From Anaerolineae bacterium (GTDB lineage: Bacteria > Chloroflexota > Anaerolineae > B4-G1 > SLSP01), in assembly GCA_016931185.1 (NCBI GenBank), contig JAFGFI010000269.1, positions 1-51,678 on the forward strand: DNA of 51,678 nt, given 5' to 3'. Every line of letters begins with the position of its first letter. The first letter of the stretch is position 1. A program made the translations under genes and the position numbers. Shown here one piece after another: positions 8,601 through 17,451 of the stretch. A model generated the notes under the pieces. That model had not been told where the DNA came from. It saw nothing but the letters and a program-made list of their open reading frames with translations, and searched no databases.

Positions 8601-9410
8601 ATGAAACGCAAACCACTTTCAGGGATGGCATGGGCGTTGATCGCCGCAAACGTGTATTTTCTTACATATATGGGTTTGTATTCTGCGATGCCATCGGAGA
8701 CAGATCAATATCTACTCAGTGTTGTTGCAGCAATTTTAGTAGCTACTTTCACAGTAGCCGCGTCTGGATTAGCCTGGTATAAAGCGTCAATCACTGAGAA
8801 GCCGATTTGGTTGGGGATATGGACTGGACAGATTTTGTGGATGATAGCGGAGATACTATGGGCGTATCTTGATATGATGTTAGAAACCGGTGTGCCCGAT
8901 GTCTCTATTGCAGATGGGTTTTGGTTATTAGGATATCCGCCAATGATAGCGGCGCTTGTGATGTATCTTGTGCGCGCGCGGGCAAAATTGACTTGGAAGA
9001 AGATACTGGTCGCGATTGGAGGGGGCGTTATCGTTCCTCTAGTTTTCTTTTTGGCTTTCTTTTTACCCGAGTTTGAGAATGTGAGTGGGATAGCGTCACT
9101 GGTCTACGCGCTTTACCCCGCGCTGGATATTTTATTGGCGACAGGGGGCTTCTTGATTTTGGCAACTTTTAAGCCTAAGCGCGCGTGGGGATGTTGGCAT
9201 TTGATCAGCATTGCGCAGATTTTTATGGCTTATGCTGACACGTGGTACTGGTTGTTAAGTTCGATAAACGTATATGGTGTTAATATGACTATTAACTTTA
9301 ATACTACTTTTATGGTGGATATACCGGATATGTTGTCGTCTGTGCTGCTGGGTGTGGGGTGTTTGATTGCGGCGCGACAATCGTGTAAGGTAGGAGTGGA
9401 AGAAACGTGA
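8601..9410 (+). CDS. Multi-pass membrane protein, paralogue 2
   Basis: Protein of 269 aa, paralogue of the 4398 gene (shared IAEILW, ADGFWLLGYPP, KLTWKKI, YADTWYWLL and VYGVN segments). About seven or eight hydrophobic helices and no soluble output domain. The segment 'DVSIADGFWLLGYPP' resembles the membrane sensor halves of some GGDEF and kinase proteins, so a truncated sensor or a family of stand-alone 7-TM proteins is possible; function unknown. I used the ATG at 8601, which follows TTTTAGGAGGAATAGT, and not an in-frame start at 8556 without a ribosome site. The stop codon lies inside an inverted repeat at 9403-9436. Confidence 0.7.
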   Translation: MKRKPLSGMAWALIAANVYFLTYMGLYSAMPSETDQYLLSVVAAILVATFTVAASGLAWYKASITEKPIWLGIWTGQILWMIAEILWAYLDMMLETGVPDVSIADGFWLLGYPPMIAALVMYLVRARAKLTWKKILVAIGGGVIVPLVFFLAFFLPEFENVSGIASLVYALYPALDILLATGGFLILATFKPKRAWGCWHLISIAQIFMAYADTWYWLLSSINVYGVNMTINFNTTFMVDIPDMLSSVLLGVGCLIAARQSCKVGVEET

Positions 9411-9436
9411 TACGTGACAAATCACGTATCACGTTT
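9403..9436. repeat. Inverted heptamer-type repeat over a stop codon
   Basis: AAACGTGATACGTGA (9403-9417) pairs perfectly with 9422-9436 around a CAAA loop, and the right arm runs on into TCACG and a short T run. It contains the stop codon of the 8601 gene and lies 11 bases from the stop of the opposing gene, so it can act as a bidirectional terminator between convergent genes. Its words (CGTGAAA-like) recur at 30964 and 42094. Confidence 0.75.
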
Positions 9437-9447
9437 CACGGAGTTTT

Positions 9448-10578
9448 TTATAAATTGTGTTTGATATACACGCGGTGGTTCTTGTACATCTTGCCACCGA
9501 TGGTTTCCAGATCGTGGCGCATTTGCACGGCGGTTTCTGCGATTTGGGTAAGATCGGCGTGAATAAAGTGAGAGCTACAAAGGGTGTTTTCCATTTCAGC
9601 ATAGAGTAAAGCGTTCCCTCCGATCCCCTGATGGGCGGGGAGGATGCCGCCGCCGTTGATCGCCACCCACCGGGTCCGGCGCATATCCAGTAAGAGATCG
9701 GCCAGTGCCCAGGGCGTGAGCCGACCCTGTGTTCGTTGTAACGCCGCTGATACGTCCGGGAAGGCAAAGAGAAAGCCGACTATCTCATCTTTGTGCAGGA
9801 TCACCTTAATTAACCGTGCATCGGCTAACGTGATGATGTTTTGCACGACGAAATTGATTTCGTTCTCGGTCAGGGGATAATATTCCCAGTTATTCACAAA
9901 AGCCTGATTGTAAGCCTGACCAATGCGGCGCACCCAACGTCTGATGTGCGCCTTGTTTTTGAAGGGCATCACTTCCAATGAACCGCGCTGTTTTACCCGT
10001 TCTGCAATGCGATGGATGCGTTCCGGCAATTTGAAAGTATCGATATTGAGGTAGCAGGAGACAAAGTCTACCTCTTTTTCAAATCCCTGGCTTTCCAGCA
10101 TGCGCGCGTAATAGGGATAGTGGTAATTCATCATCGTCATCATTTGCCGGTGTTCAAAGCCCTTCACCAATACCCCATAACCATCCAGCGGCCCAAACCC
10201 TTTTGGGCCAACGAGAGCTGTTAACCCACGCGCCCTGACCCATTCGAACGCGCGCGCGAAGAGTGCGGCGGCGGCTTCTGTGTCATCCTCACATTCAAAG
10301 AGGTAGAATTGAGCTTGCCGGACCGCATGATAGACATTGTAGGGTTTATTTTCTAGCATTGCGATCCGCCCTATCACCTGTCCATCTCGCTCAACCGTGA
10401 AGAAGTCGGCCTCTGAGTGTTCGTAGAAAGGATGTTTTGCCTGGTTAAGCATCAGGGCTACATCTATTCGCAGTGGAGGAACCCATTGTGGATGGTTTTT
10501 ATAAAGCCGGTAAGGTAAGTCCAGGAAACGGCGGCCCTGGCGTTTGTCCTGTGTGTCAATTTGTTGTGTGACGAGCAT
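9448..10578 (-). CDS. GNAT-like N-acetyltransferase family protein (YghO type)
   Basis: Protein of 376 aa. The order of conserved blocks matches the long GNAT-fold family that includes YghO: 'PYRLYKNHPQWVPPLR' near residue 22, 'HPFYEHSEADFF' near 50, 'DGQVIGRIAML' near 65, 'FYLFECEDD' near 90, 'GPKGFGPLDGYGVLVKGF' near 125 and 'YYARMLESQGF' near 155. The C-terminal part holds a second GNAT-like half with 'EIVGFLFAFPDVS' and 'GIGGNALLYAEME'. Substrate unknown. GAGGGGGAGTC precedes the ATG. It converges with the 8601 gene, and the two are separated by the inverted repeat at 9403. A small palindrome TTGTAA-AA-TTACAA (10596-10609) lies just upstream and may be an operator. Confidence 0.75.
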   Translation of the reverse strand: MLVTQQIDTQDKRQGRRFLDLPYRLYKNHPQWVPPLRIDVALMLNQAKHPFYEHSEADFFTVERDGQVIGRIAMLENKPYNVYHAVRQAQFYLFECEDDTEAAAALFARAFEWVRARGLTALVGPKGFGPLDGYGVLVKGFEHRQMMTMMNYHYPYYARMLESQGFEKEVDFVSCYLNIDTFKLPERIHRIAERVKQRGSLEVMPFKNKAHIRRWVRRIGQAYNQAFVNNWEYYPLTENEINFVVQNIITLADARLIKVILHKDEIVGFLFAFPDVSAALQRTQGRLTPWALADLLLDMRRTRWVAINGGGILPAHQGIGGNALLYAEMENTLCSSHFIHADLTQIAETAVQMRHDLETIGGKMYKNHRVYIKHNL

Positions 10579-10666
10579 GACTCCCCCTCTGAAAATTGTA
10601 AAATTACAAAATTCCTAGAATTTTTGTATGTCTACATGAAACTATTGTATAATTGCTGATAAGCGG

Positions 10667-11881
10667 TTAAGTACGTGATTCATTATCCAGTGTTTTTAAC
10701 AAATCCCAGGCGAAGTGGGCTGTTTTTTCCAATCCTTCCGGTACGAGATGATCTATATCATCGCTCGATTGGTGCCAGTTTTCCAACCAGCCATCCGGCC
10801 CGTAGCCGGCCAAACAGATGCCTCGATATCCACGACTGCGCAGCGCACCAACTTCTTCCCCGATGACCATCGCGCGCCCGTGAATGTTATATTCTGGATG
10901 GGCTTGGGCAACGGCCTTTACCCATGCCAGGGACTCAGCGTCAGGGGTGTAGGCGGAGAGATAGGAGAAGCCACTGTGACGGGTGACATAAGCGATTTCT
11001 TGGGTTCCTACCATTTCAAAATCCAAGAACCAGGCGTCGCGCAATTCATCGCCGTAAGTATCCAGCAGGGCATGTGCGCCCACGCAACCTGATTCCTCGG
11101 CCCCGGTAAACGCGAGCCAGACGTCGGTGTGTTTGAGGGGATAGGCTTGTAAGTGTGCTGCCAGCCCTAATACCACGGCGACGGCAGAAGCGTTATCGTT
11201 TGCGCCAGGAACGTAGTTCCCGTACTCGTCGCCAAGCGTGAGAGCCAGGGCTGTTACCAACGCTGCGATACTGGCTTTGCGCCCGGCGGGAGGCACACTT
11301 CCCGGCCATAGGGCGTCCGCGATCTGTAGCAGACCATTGCCCACAATTGCTCCCCAGCCGGCAGTTGTCGCACCCAGGATCATTTTTTTTAGTTTGGGGT
11401 GGAACATCAGGCGGGCTTTGTTGGTATCCAAATGAGCGAGAAGTACCACTCGGTTACATGCATCCGTGTGGGTTGTTTCCCCGCCAGCAGGAATGCGGGC
11501 AATCAGGGTCGCGCTGGGGCGTCGAGGAGCCAGGATGGTAAGGGGTTGCTTGTTGACACGCATGGCTTCCCAGAGGGCGTAGGCACTCGCGAGCGCGAGC
11601 ATGCCTCCGATAAGACGGCGCCTTCGTGGAGCAGACGGGAAAGCCTGGCCTACGTTGGTAGCGAGGGCCAGGGCGATGGGAATACCTAGAGCATATCCCC
11701 AGGTATCCGGTGTGCGGAAGGGAAGGGTTTCGATCTCCGCGAAACCTAATTCCGCCAGAACGGCACGTACATACTGGCGCGCGCGCATCTCCTCAATGTG
11801 TCCCGCCGGCCGGGGTCCAATTTCCTCGGCAAGTGCGCGTGCGTGGTGCATTAAAGATATGGCTGAAAGTGCATTAGGCAT
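10667..11881 (-). CDS. M28 family zinc metallopeptidase with membrane segments
   Basis: Protein of 404 aa from the ATG at 11881, which is preceded by GGAGAAATATATTCT; an in-frame start 16 codons upstream lacks a ribosome site. The M28 co-catalytic zinc set is complete: H and D in LLAHLDTN, D in PGANDNASA, the Glu pair in FTGAEESG, D in LDFEMVG and the final H in NWHQSSDDIDH. Two hydrophobic stretches between residues about 60 and 110 suggest that it is membrane-attached. M28 enzymes of this kind are amino- or carboxypeptidases; the substrate is unknown. It lies upstream of the GNAT-like gene on the same strand, but with a 90-base gap containing AT-rich promoter-like sequence. Confidence 0.85.
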   Translation of the reverse strand: MPNALSAISLMHHARALAEEIGPRPAGHIEEMRARQYVRAVLAELGFAEIETLPFRTPDTWGYALGIPIALALATNVGQAFPSAPRRRRLIGGMLALASAYALWEAMRVNKQPLTILAPRRPSATLIARIPAGGETTHTDACNRVVLLAHLDTNKARLMFHPKLKKMILGATTAGWGAIVGNGLLQIADALWPGSVPPAGRKASIAALVTALALTLGDEYGNYVPGANDNASAVAVVLGLAAHLQAYPLKHTDVWLAFTGAEESGCVGAHALLDTYGDELRDAWFLDFEMVGTQEIAYVTRHSGFSYLSAYTPDAESLAWVKAVAQAHPEYNIHGRAMVIGEEVGALRSRGYRGICLAGYGPDGWLENWHQSSDDIDHLVPEGLEKTAHFAWDLLKTLDNESRT

Positions 11882-11974
11882 AGAATATATTTCTCCGTTA
11901 ATGGGTGAATGGTAAGGTCGCTGTATCACTTCTGTGACACGCCATTTGTAGAGGTCATTATAACCCCGTTGTGA

Positions 11975-14900
11975 TCATCCGGTCATGATCACCCGGAAAT
12001 TGTTGGTTCCTACCAGGGTTGTCAGTTGTTCCCGCAAAGTAGATGTATATTGGGTTTTGTCATTTGGGAAGGAAAGTTCCACGCGTTTGCGCCCTTCCCC
12101 TTCCAACACTACGACAAAAGTATCTTTGCCGGGATATTTTTTGAGCAGGTGATGGAGTTGGGAGAGCTTTCTGAAATCTTGTGAGTTATTACCAGAACAG
12201 CGCAGGGTGATATAGAGGGTGGATGGTGGCATAGGAGGCTCTTCTGGGGCGGGCGCAAGCTCTTCTTCTGAACTTGTTTCTCTCTCCTGGTAGGAGAAAG
12301 ATTGGGGGAGAGGACTCAACGACGGCACCACATTGATCGAGCGTCTGGGTAGATCCGTTGGTTCATTTGGATCGGAAGCGTCCGCAACATGTTGTACTAC
12401 GGGTGGATGTGAAGAGATGGCTGATTTTTTTGTGAGGGGAACCGTGGATTGAGGCAATCCGTTGGATTGAGCCAATCCGTTGGATTGAGCCAATCCGTTG
12501 GATTGAGCCAATCCGTTGGATTGGGGGAGTTTATCAGACATGGTAACACTGGAATATGTATAAGCAGGAGCAGGTTCGGCCATCACGTTGTTTTTGTTTG
12601 CCGTATAGTCTTTATCCAGCCCGGTTGTAGTCATAGATATTGGTGGCATTGTTGCAATCGCTACAGAGGCTACTGCCGGCGTTATACTTGATTGTGATGG
12701 GGTAGGTAGCGCCATTCCTGAATGGCGCGCTATGTCTGTATAGTACGTTAACTCTTCATCATCTGACGGTTCTATTATGGCCACGGTAGGTTGCTCTAAC
12801 CCATCAGACTGTGGTGGTTCATCTGTATAGTTATATGCTGGCGCAATTTCTCGTGCATACGTTGCTCCCTTGCCCTTCTGCTCCCCTGCTCCTCTATTTC
12901 CCCACTCTCCTGCATCGTAGCCAGTGTAGCCGCTCATATCGCTGGCCCCCAAAAGTTGGTGCGGTTCCTTAATCCAATCGGCAAGCAATGGGTGTTCCTC
13001 ACGATCTGGGTTACTGTCCAGCTTGCCACTCACCACTACCACGCGATCGGGCGTCAAAATTTCTTTGGATTGTTCGAAGGTACGTGGAAACGTAATAACT
13101 TCCAGGGTGCCGCCAGGTCCTTCTAACGTGATAAAGGCCATTGTATCCCCTTTTTTGGTGGTGATACGGCGCACCTTTTGTACCATCCCTACCAGTGAGA
13201 TTTGTTGTCCCAGAGTCTCCGTTGTTACTTGCGCGATGGTTGTGCTAACCATTCCTTTGTCCAATAATTCTTTCTCTTGGCGATCCATCGGGTGTTCGGA
13301 GAGGTAGGTGCCGAGCAATTCTTTTTCCCATTCCAACAATTTGCGGTTGGAGATCGGGGGGGGAGACACCGGAATTTGGATGGCAGCCACACTACTGCCG
13401 AGATCCCCAAATAGCATCATTTGTCCTGATTCGCGCGCGCTGTGGGTGTGGCTGCTGGTGCTGATGAGTATATCCACAATTGCTAACAGCGCGGGTCGTT
13501 CCCCAAATTCATCCAATGCCCCGGCCTGGATGAGACATTCCAGCGCCTTGCGGTTGAGTTTGCGCAAGTCTACCCGGTCGGCGAAGTCATCCAATGATTT
13601 AAAGGTCCCCCCCTGTTTGCGGGCTTCTACGACCAGACGCATCGCGTCATCACCGACGTTTTTGATCGCGCCCAAGCCGATGCGGATAAATCGTTTCTTT
13701 TTGCCCTCCCCCCTTGGGGCGTTCTCAATTGTAAAGTCTACATCAGATTTGTTGATGCTAGGGCCGTATACCTCTAGTCCGGTACGGCGAGCGTCGGTGA
13801 TCAGGAATCCGAGCTTCTCAATATTATGCCGTTCTGTCGTCATCAGGGCCGTCATAAATTCCAGTGGATAGTGTGCTTTGAGGTAAGCCGTTTGCGCTGT
13901 GATGACGGCATAGTCGGTGGCGTGCGCGCGATTGAACCCATAGCGCGCGAAGAACTCGATATCCGCCCAGACTCGGTCGGCGACTTCTGCCGCGATACCT
14001 TTCTTGACCGCCCCCTCGCGGAACATCTGCTGGTGCATTTCCATCAGTTTCTTTTTCTTTTTTGCCACTGCTTTGCGGATCATATCCGCTTCACCCGGTT
14101 CATATCCCGCCATCGCTACCGCAATCTGCATAATTTGTTCCTGGTAGACGATGATGCCGTAAGTATCGTCCAGAATGTTAGCCAGGAGGGGATCGTGATA
14201 AACGACTTCCTCTTCACCGTGCATCCGGCGGATATAGGTGGGAATGTTTTCCAATGGGCCGGGCCGGTAGAGGGCTAATACCGCGATGATGTGTTGGAAT
14301 TGTGTGGGGCGCATGTCGCGCAACACGCGCCGCATCCCCGCGCCTTCTACCTGGAAGATCCCCGTGGTCTCTCCTGTCGCCAGCAGATCGTAGAGTTCCA
14401 TTACGTCGTCATCTGCATCCGGATCATCTGGAACGCGCTCATACGGAATAGAACCGAGGTCGAGCTTGCGCCCGTGTTCCTTTTCGATTAACTCGCACGC
14501 CTTGCGCATATGAGTGAGCGTGCGCAGGCCCAGGAAGTCTACTTTGAGCATCCCCAGCGCATCCACAATTTCCATCGGCCATTGGGAGACCCGATCTACT
14601 GGGCTGTCTTCAACATCTCCTTTGGTGGGACGGTGCAGGGGCAAATATTCTACTAATGGCTTGTCGGAGATCAGGATGCCGGCAGCGTGCGTACTGGCGT
14701 GGCGCGTGGTCCCCTCGACTTGCTGCGCCGTATCCAATAGCTTTTTGATATAAGAAGTACTGTTATACAGATCCTTGAGTTCCTGGTCTTGCTCCATGGC
14801 TTGGGCAATGGAGACAGGCTTGCCGGGCAGGTTGGGGATCAGGCGTGCTACGCGATCTACTTCACCCAGAGGAATGTCCAATGCGCGGCCCACATCGCGG

Positions 14901-16216
14901 ATTGCCGCGCGTGCACCCAGCGTCCCGAAAGTGATAATGGCAGAGACGTGATCCGCGCCGTAGCGTTCTTTGGTATAGGCGATCAATTCCTCGCGCCGGT
15001 CGTCGGGATAGTCCAGGTCAATGTCGGGCATAGAGATACGGCCCGGATTCAGGAATCGCTCGAACATCAAGCGGTTCTTGAATGGGTCTACATTGGTGAT
15101 ATTGAGGGTGTAGGCTACCACACTGCCCGCACCGGATCCACGGACGTTCCACCAGATATCACGTTCCTGCGCCGCAATGCCAAGATCCCACACGATAAGA
15201 AAATAATCATCGAACCCCATCGTGTGGATGATGTCCAGCTCATATTCCAGCCGCTCGACATATTCCGGTTTATCCGCGTCTTTGCCATAGCGCCATTTCA
15301 TCCCCTCATAACACAAATGGTGGAGATATTGCTGTGAATCGCCACAGCCCTCGGGTACAGGGAACTTGGGTAAGTGGTAGGGGGGGGCGAACTGTAACTC
15401 GACATTGCACTGTTCCGCAATTTTGACGGTGTTTTCTAACGCTTCCGGGATGTGTCCGTACAATTTCCACATCTCTTCTGGAGAGCGCATATAGTATGAG
15501 GGATCGGTCATCCGCATCCGGTTAGATTCATTTACTGTTTTGCCCGTGCCGATACAGAGCAAGATGTCGTGCGCGTCAGCCTGATCGCGTCGTGCATAGT
15601 GGATATCGTTAGTGGCGACCATGGGTACTTGCATCTCGCGGGCAAGTGCGATTAGCTTTTCATACGTGGCATCATATTCGGGGATGTCGTGGGTCTGCAG
15701 CTCAATGTAGAAACGGTCCGGAAAGTGGTGTTGGTACCAACGCACTGCCTCGCGGGCCTGGGTTTCTAATCCCTGGTAAAGTAATTGGGGAATATCACCT
15801 TGAACGCACGCGCTGAGTACGATCACGCCTTCACTATGCTGTGCTAATACCTCCTTGTCAATACGCGGCTTGTAGTAGAATCCCTCCAACTGCGCAATAC
15901 TGGCCAAGGACAGCAAATTCAGATACCCGGCTTGATTCTGCGCTAACAGGACGATATGGTAGGGTTTGCTATCCTCCTTATTGCGGTTGAAGCGTGATTC
16001 ACGGGCCATATATGCTTCAAGGCCGATGATCGGTTTGATGCCGGCATCTTTACAGGCTTTATAGAAATCTACTATGCCAAACATCACGCCGTGATCGGTG
16101 ATCGCCAATGCAGACATTCCCAACTCCGCGGCGTAACTTGCCAATTGTTTGGGACTGCTCAATCCATCCAGCAGCGAAAACTCCGTATGTGTGTGCAGGT
16201 GAACAAAATCAGGCAT
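11975..16216 (-). CDS. dnaE: DNA polymerase III alpha subunit
   Basis: Replicative DNA polymerase of 1413 aa. The start at 16216 gives the usual MPDFVHLHTHTEFSLLDG and has AGGGAGACGTGC in front; an in-frame ATG 11 codons upstream is less likely. Domains in order: PHP with its metal-binding HLHTHTE motif, the C-family polymerase core with PDIDLDYPDD (catalytic aspartates near residues 395-400), helix-hairpin-helix region, OB fold (QISLVGMVQKVRRIT) and a C-terminal domain (TLYITLRCSG onward). It is some 250 residues longer than E. coli DnaE because of a low-complexity linker between the OB fold and the C-terminal domain (about 12230-12940), which contains four SNGLAQ-type repeats, a GCGCCATTC palindrome and a tract reading GEWGNRGAGEQKGKG. 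That linker looks built from captured DNA repeats. Confidence 0.97.
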   Translation of the reverse strand: MPDFVHLHTHTEFSLLDGLSSPKQLASYAAELGMSALAITDHGVMFGIVDFYKACKDAGIKPIIGLEAYMARESRFNRNKEDSKPYHIVLLAQNQAGYLNLLSLASIAQLEGFYYKPRIDKEVLAQHSEGVIVLSACVQGDIPQLLYQGLETQAREAVRWYQHHFPDRFYIELQTHDIPEYDATYEKLIALAREMQVPMVATNDIHYARRDQADAHDILLCIGTGKTVNESNRMRMTDPSYYMRSPEEMWKLYGHIPEALENTVKIAEQCNVELQFAPPYHLPKFPVPEGCGDSQQYLHHLCYEGMKWRYGKDADKPEYVERLEYELDIIHTMGFDDYFLIVWDLGIAAQERDIWWNVRGSGAGSVVAYTLNITNVDPFKNRLMFERFLNPGRISMPDIDLDYPDDRREELIAYTKERYGADHVSAIITFGTLGARAAIRDVGRALDIPLGEVDRVARLIPNLPGKPVSIAQAMEQDQELKDLYNSTSYIKKLLDTAQQVEGTTRHASTHAAGILISDKPLVEYLPLHRPTKGDVEDSPVDRVSQWPMEIVDALGMLKVDFLGLRTLTHMRKACELIEKEHGRKLDLGSIPYERVPDDPDADDDVMELYDLLATGETTGIFQVEGAGMRRVLRDMRPTQFQHIIAVLALYRPGPLENIPTYIRRMHGEEEVVYHDPLLANILDDTYGIIVYQEQIMQIAVAMAGYEPGEADMIRKAVAKKKKKLMEMHQQMFREGAVKKGIAAEVADRVWADIEFFARYGFNRAHATDYAVITAQTAYLKAHYPLEFMTALMTTERHNIEKLGFLITDARRTGLEVYGPSINKSDVDFTIENAPRGEGKKKRFIRIGLGAIKNVGDDAMRLVVEARKQGGTFKSLDDFADRVDLRKLNRKALECLIQAGALDEFGERPALLAIVDILISTSSHTHSARESGQMMLFGDLGSSVAAIQIPVSPPPISNRKLLEWEKELLGTYLSEHPMDRQEKELLDKGMVSTTIAQVTTETLGQQISLVGMVQKVRRITTKKGDTMAFITLEGPGGTLEVITFPRTFEQSKEILTPDRVVVVSGKLDSNPDREEHPLLADWIKEPHQLLGASDMSGYTGYDAGEWGNRGAGEQKGKGATYAREIAPAYNYTDEPPQSDGLEQPTVAIIEPSDDEELTYYTDIARHSGMALPTPSQSSITPAVASVAIATMPPISMTTTGLDKDYTANKNNVMAEPAPAYTYSSVTMSDKLPQSNGLAQSNGLAQSNGLAQSNGLPQSTVPLTKKSAISSHPPVVQHVADASDPNEPTDLPRRSINVVPSLSPLPQSFSYQERETSSEEELAPAPEEPPMPPSTLYITLRCSGNNSQDFRKLSQLHHLLKKYPGKDTFVVVLEGEGRKRVELSFPNDKTQYTSTLREQLTTLVGTNNFRVIMTG
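12446..12523. repeat. 18-bp tandem repeat inside dnaE
   Basis: Four full units of GGATTGAGCCAATCCGTT (12446-12463, 12464-12481, 12482-12499, 12500-12517) plus a partial fifth. The first unit differs by one base. Each unit is itself a small hairpin (GGATTG/CAATCC). They encode the SNGLAQ repeats in the linker of DNA polymerase III alpha and are in frame because the unit is a multiple of three. Confidence 0.95.
12709..12728. repeat. Palindrome GCGCCATTC/GAATGGCGC inside dnaE linker
   Basis: Nine-base arms 12709-12717 and 12720-12728 with a two-base loop. The same GAATGGCGCC word forms the hairpin at 25998-26042 in an intergenic gap, so the dnaE linker shares a palindromic word with a non-coding repeat. 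Confidence 0.8.
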
Positions 16217-16269
16217 GCACGTCTCCCTAATCATTTCAGGATTATCCAAAGGATAACATTGGTTGTGAG

Positions 16270-16322
16270 TACGTAAGACGTAAAACGTAATGCGGTAAGC
16301 TGCAAATTACGAATTACGAATG
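16270..16322. repeat. Heptamer-type repeat in the dnaE/glutaredoxin gap
   Basis: Words ACGTAAGACGTAAAACGTAA and then ATTACGA ATTACGA repeat with roughly seven-base spacing. The gap between the divergent dnaE and glutaredoxin genes (16217-16515) otherwise holds their promoters, which I cannot place, and the AAGGAGG ribosome site of the glutaredoxin. Confidence 0.7.
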
Positions 16323-16515
16323 TTGAGGGAAGTTGAACTGCTGCCCCTCTCTATCTCTATTATGAACGGTTTTTTCCTAATCGCAAGTCAAGCCTTGTAG
16401 TGGCGCAGTTGACGCAGTTCTGGAATTTGATTTCCCGGTTGTTTTATGTTAAACTTTTCCTAATAATTTCACATCGTATTCACGGCTCAAAAAATTACCC
16501 TTTAAGGAGGTTGTT

Positions 16516-16806
16516 ATGGCAGAGTCAAGAGGAAGTATCCCCGGTATTCATCAAGAGCATCACGTCAAACTTTATGCGCTTTCTACCTGTATTTGGTGTC
16601 GTAAAACGCGGCAATTTTTGGAAGATGAACAGGTGGCCTTTGAGTATATTTACGTAGATTTGCTGACCGATGAAGACCGCGAAACTGTCAAAGAGGAAGT
16701 ACGGCAATGGAATCCACGCAGTTCTTTTCCTACTATCGTTGTTGACGGGAAGGAATGTATCGTCGGCTATAAAACTACTCAAATCAAGGATGTATTGGGA
16801 TTATGA
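16516..16806 (+). CDS. Glutaredoxin-like protein
   Basis: Protein of 96 aa with a glutaredoxin/NrdH-type thioredoxin fold: HVKLYALSTCIWCRKTRQFL carries the CxxC site (CIWC), followed by FEYIYVDLL and the cis-proline loop SSFPTIVVDGKECIVGY. It would reduce disulfides in the cytoplasm. About 18 residues precede the fold. AAGGAGGTTGTT lies before the ATG. The stop overlaps the ATG of the ferredoxin-thioredoxin reductase gene (ATGA), so the two are translationally coupled and the reductase is the likely electron donor; the coupling is seen, the partnership is inferred. Confidence 0.9.
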   Translation: MAESRGSIPGIHQEHHVKLYALSTCIWCRKTRQFLEDEQVAFEYIYVDLLTDEDRETVKEEVRQWNPRSSFPTIVVDGKECIVGYKTTQIKDVLGL

Positions 16807-17330
16807 GCGAAAATTCTATCCCGCGGATGCAAAAGACACTTAATCAAAAAGTCGAGGCTCTTTACGCGCGGTTACATCGTGAAGCTATCGCCGGAGGATA
16901 CAATCTGAACCCGGACAAAGACTTCACGCTGGGGTTGGTGGAGGGGTTACTCATTAACGAGGATCGCTACGGTTATTGGGCCTGTCCTTGCCGTCTGGCT
17001 GATGGTGTACGTGCCAAGGACTTAGATATTATTTGTCCTTGTGATTATCGGGATCCAGATCTAGGAGAGTATGGTACCTGCTATTGTGCGCTTTATGTCT
17101 CAGATGCAGTGCGTGATGGGGAACAAGAACTTGAACCGATTCCTGACCGTCGTCCTCCTGATGGTCCCGTAGAAACTGAAGAACACGATGAGGAACTTGT
17201 GGGATTTACCCGCAGTGGTATTCCTGTCTGGCGTTGTAGGGTTTGCGGCTACCTTTGCGCGCGGTCCCAGCCGCCACTCAAGTGCCCTATTTGTAAAGCT
17301 GATCGAGATCGCTTTGAGCGTTTCGCATAA
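16803..17330 (+). CDS. Ferredoxin-thioredoxin reductase catalytic chain fused to rubredoxin-like domain
   Basis: Protein of 175 aa. Residues about 1-110 match the FTR catalytic (beta) chain: ACPCRLADG, ICPCDYRDPD and GTCYCALYVS give the seven-Cys pattern that binds a 4Fe-4S cluster and the redox-active disulfide. After an acidic linker (PVETEEHDEE), residues about 140-175 form a rubredoxin-like iron site, WRCRVCGYLC and CPICKAD. Rubredoxin fusion suggests electrons arrive from ferredoxin or a rubredoxin-type donor and pass to a thiol partner, most simply the overlapping glutaredoxin-like protein. No FTR variable chain is visible, as in other non-photosynthetic lineages. The two genes seem to form a complete bicistronic unit. 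Confidence 0.88.
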   Translation: MSENSIPRMQKTLNQKVEALYARLHREAIAGGYNLNPDKDFTLGLVEGLLINEDRYGYWACPCRLADGVRAKDLDIICPCDYRDPDLGEYGTCYCALYVSDAVRDGEQELEPIPDRRPPDGPVETEEHDEELVGFTRSGIPVWRCRVCGYLCARSQPPLKCPICKADRDRFERFA

Positions 17331-17451
17331 TTCTAAAAAGTATTATTTTGTGTTTTTAGTTGGAATGAAAGCGCGAAATAATTTTTAAGCGTTTTCTGCC
17401 AGAAATCATAATGCTTTCGGGTGATGCGCCTGGCTTTTAACGACCAATAGA

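Noticed and set aside
12446..12523. Regular 18-bp repeats that might be taken for a CRISPR array
   Set aside because: Units are directly adjacent with no spacers, are in frame, and lie inside dnaE.
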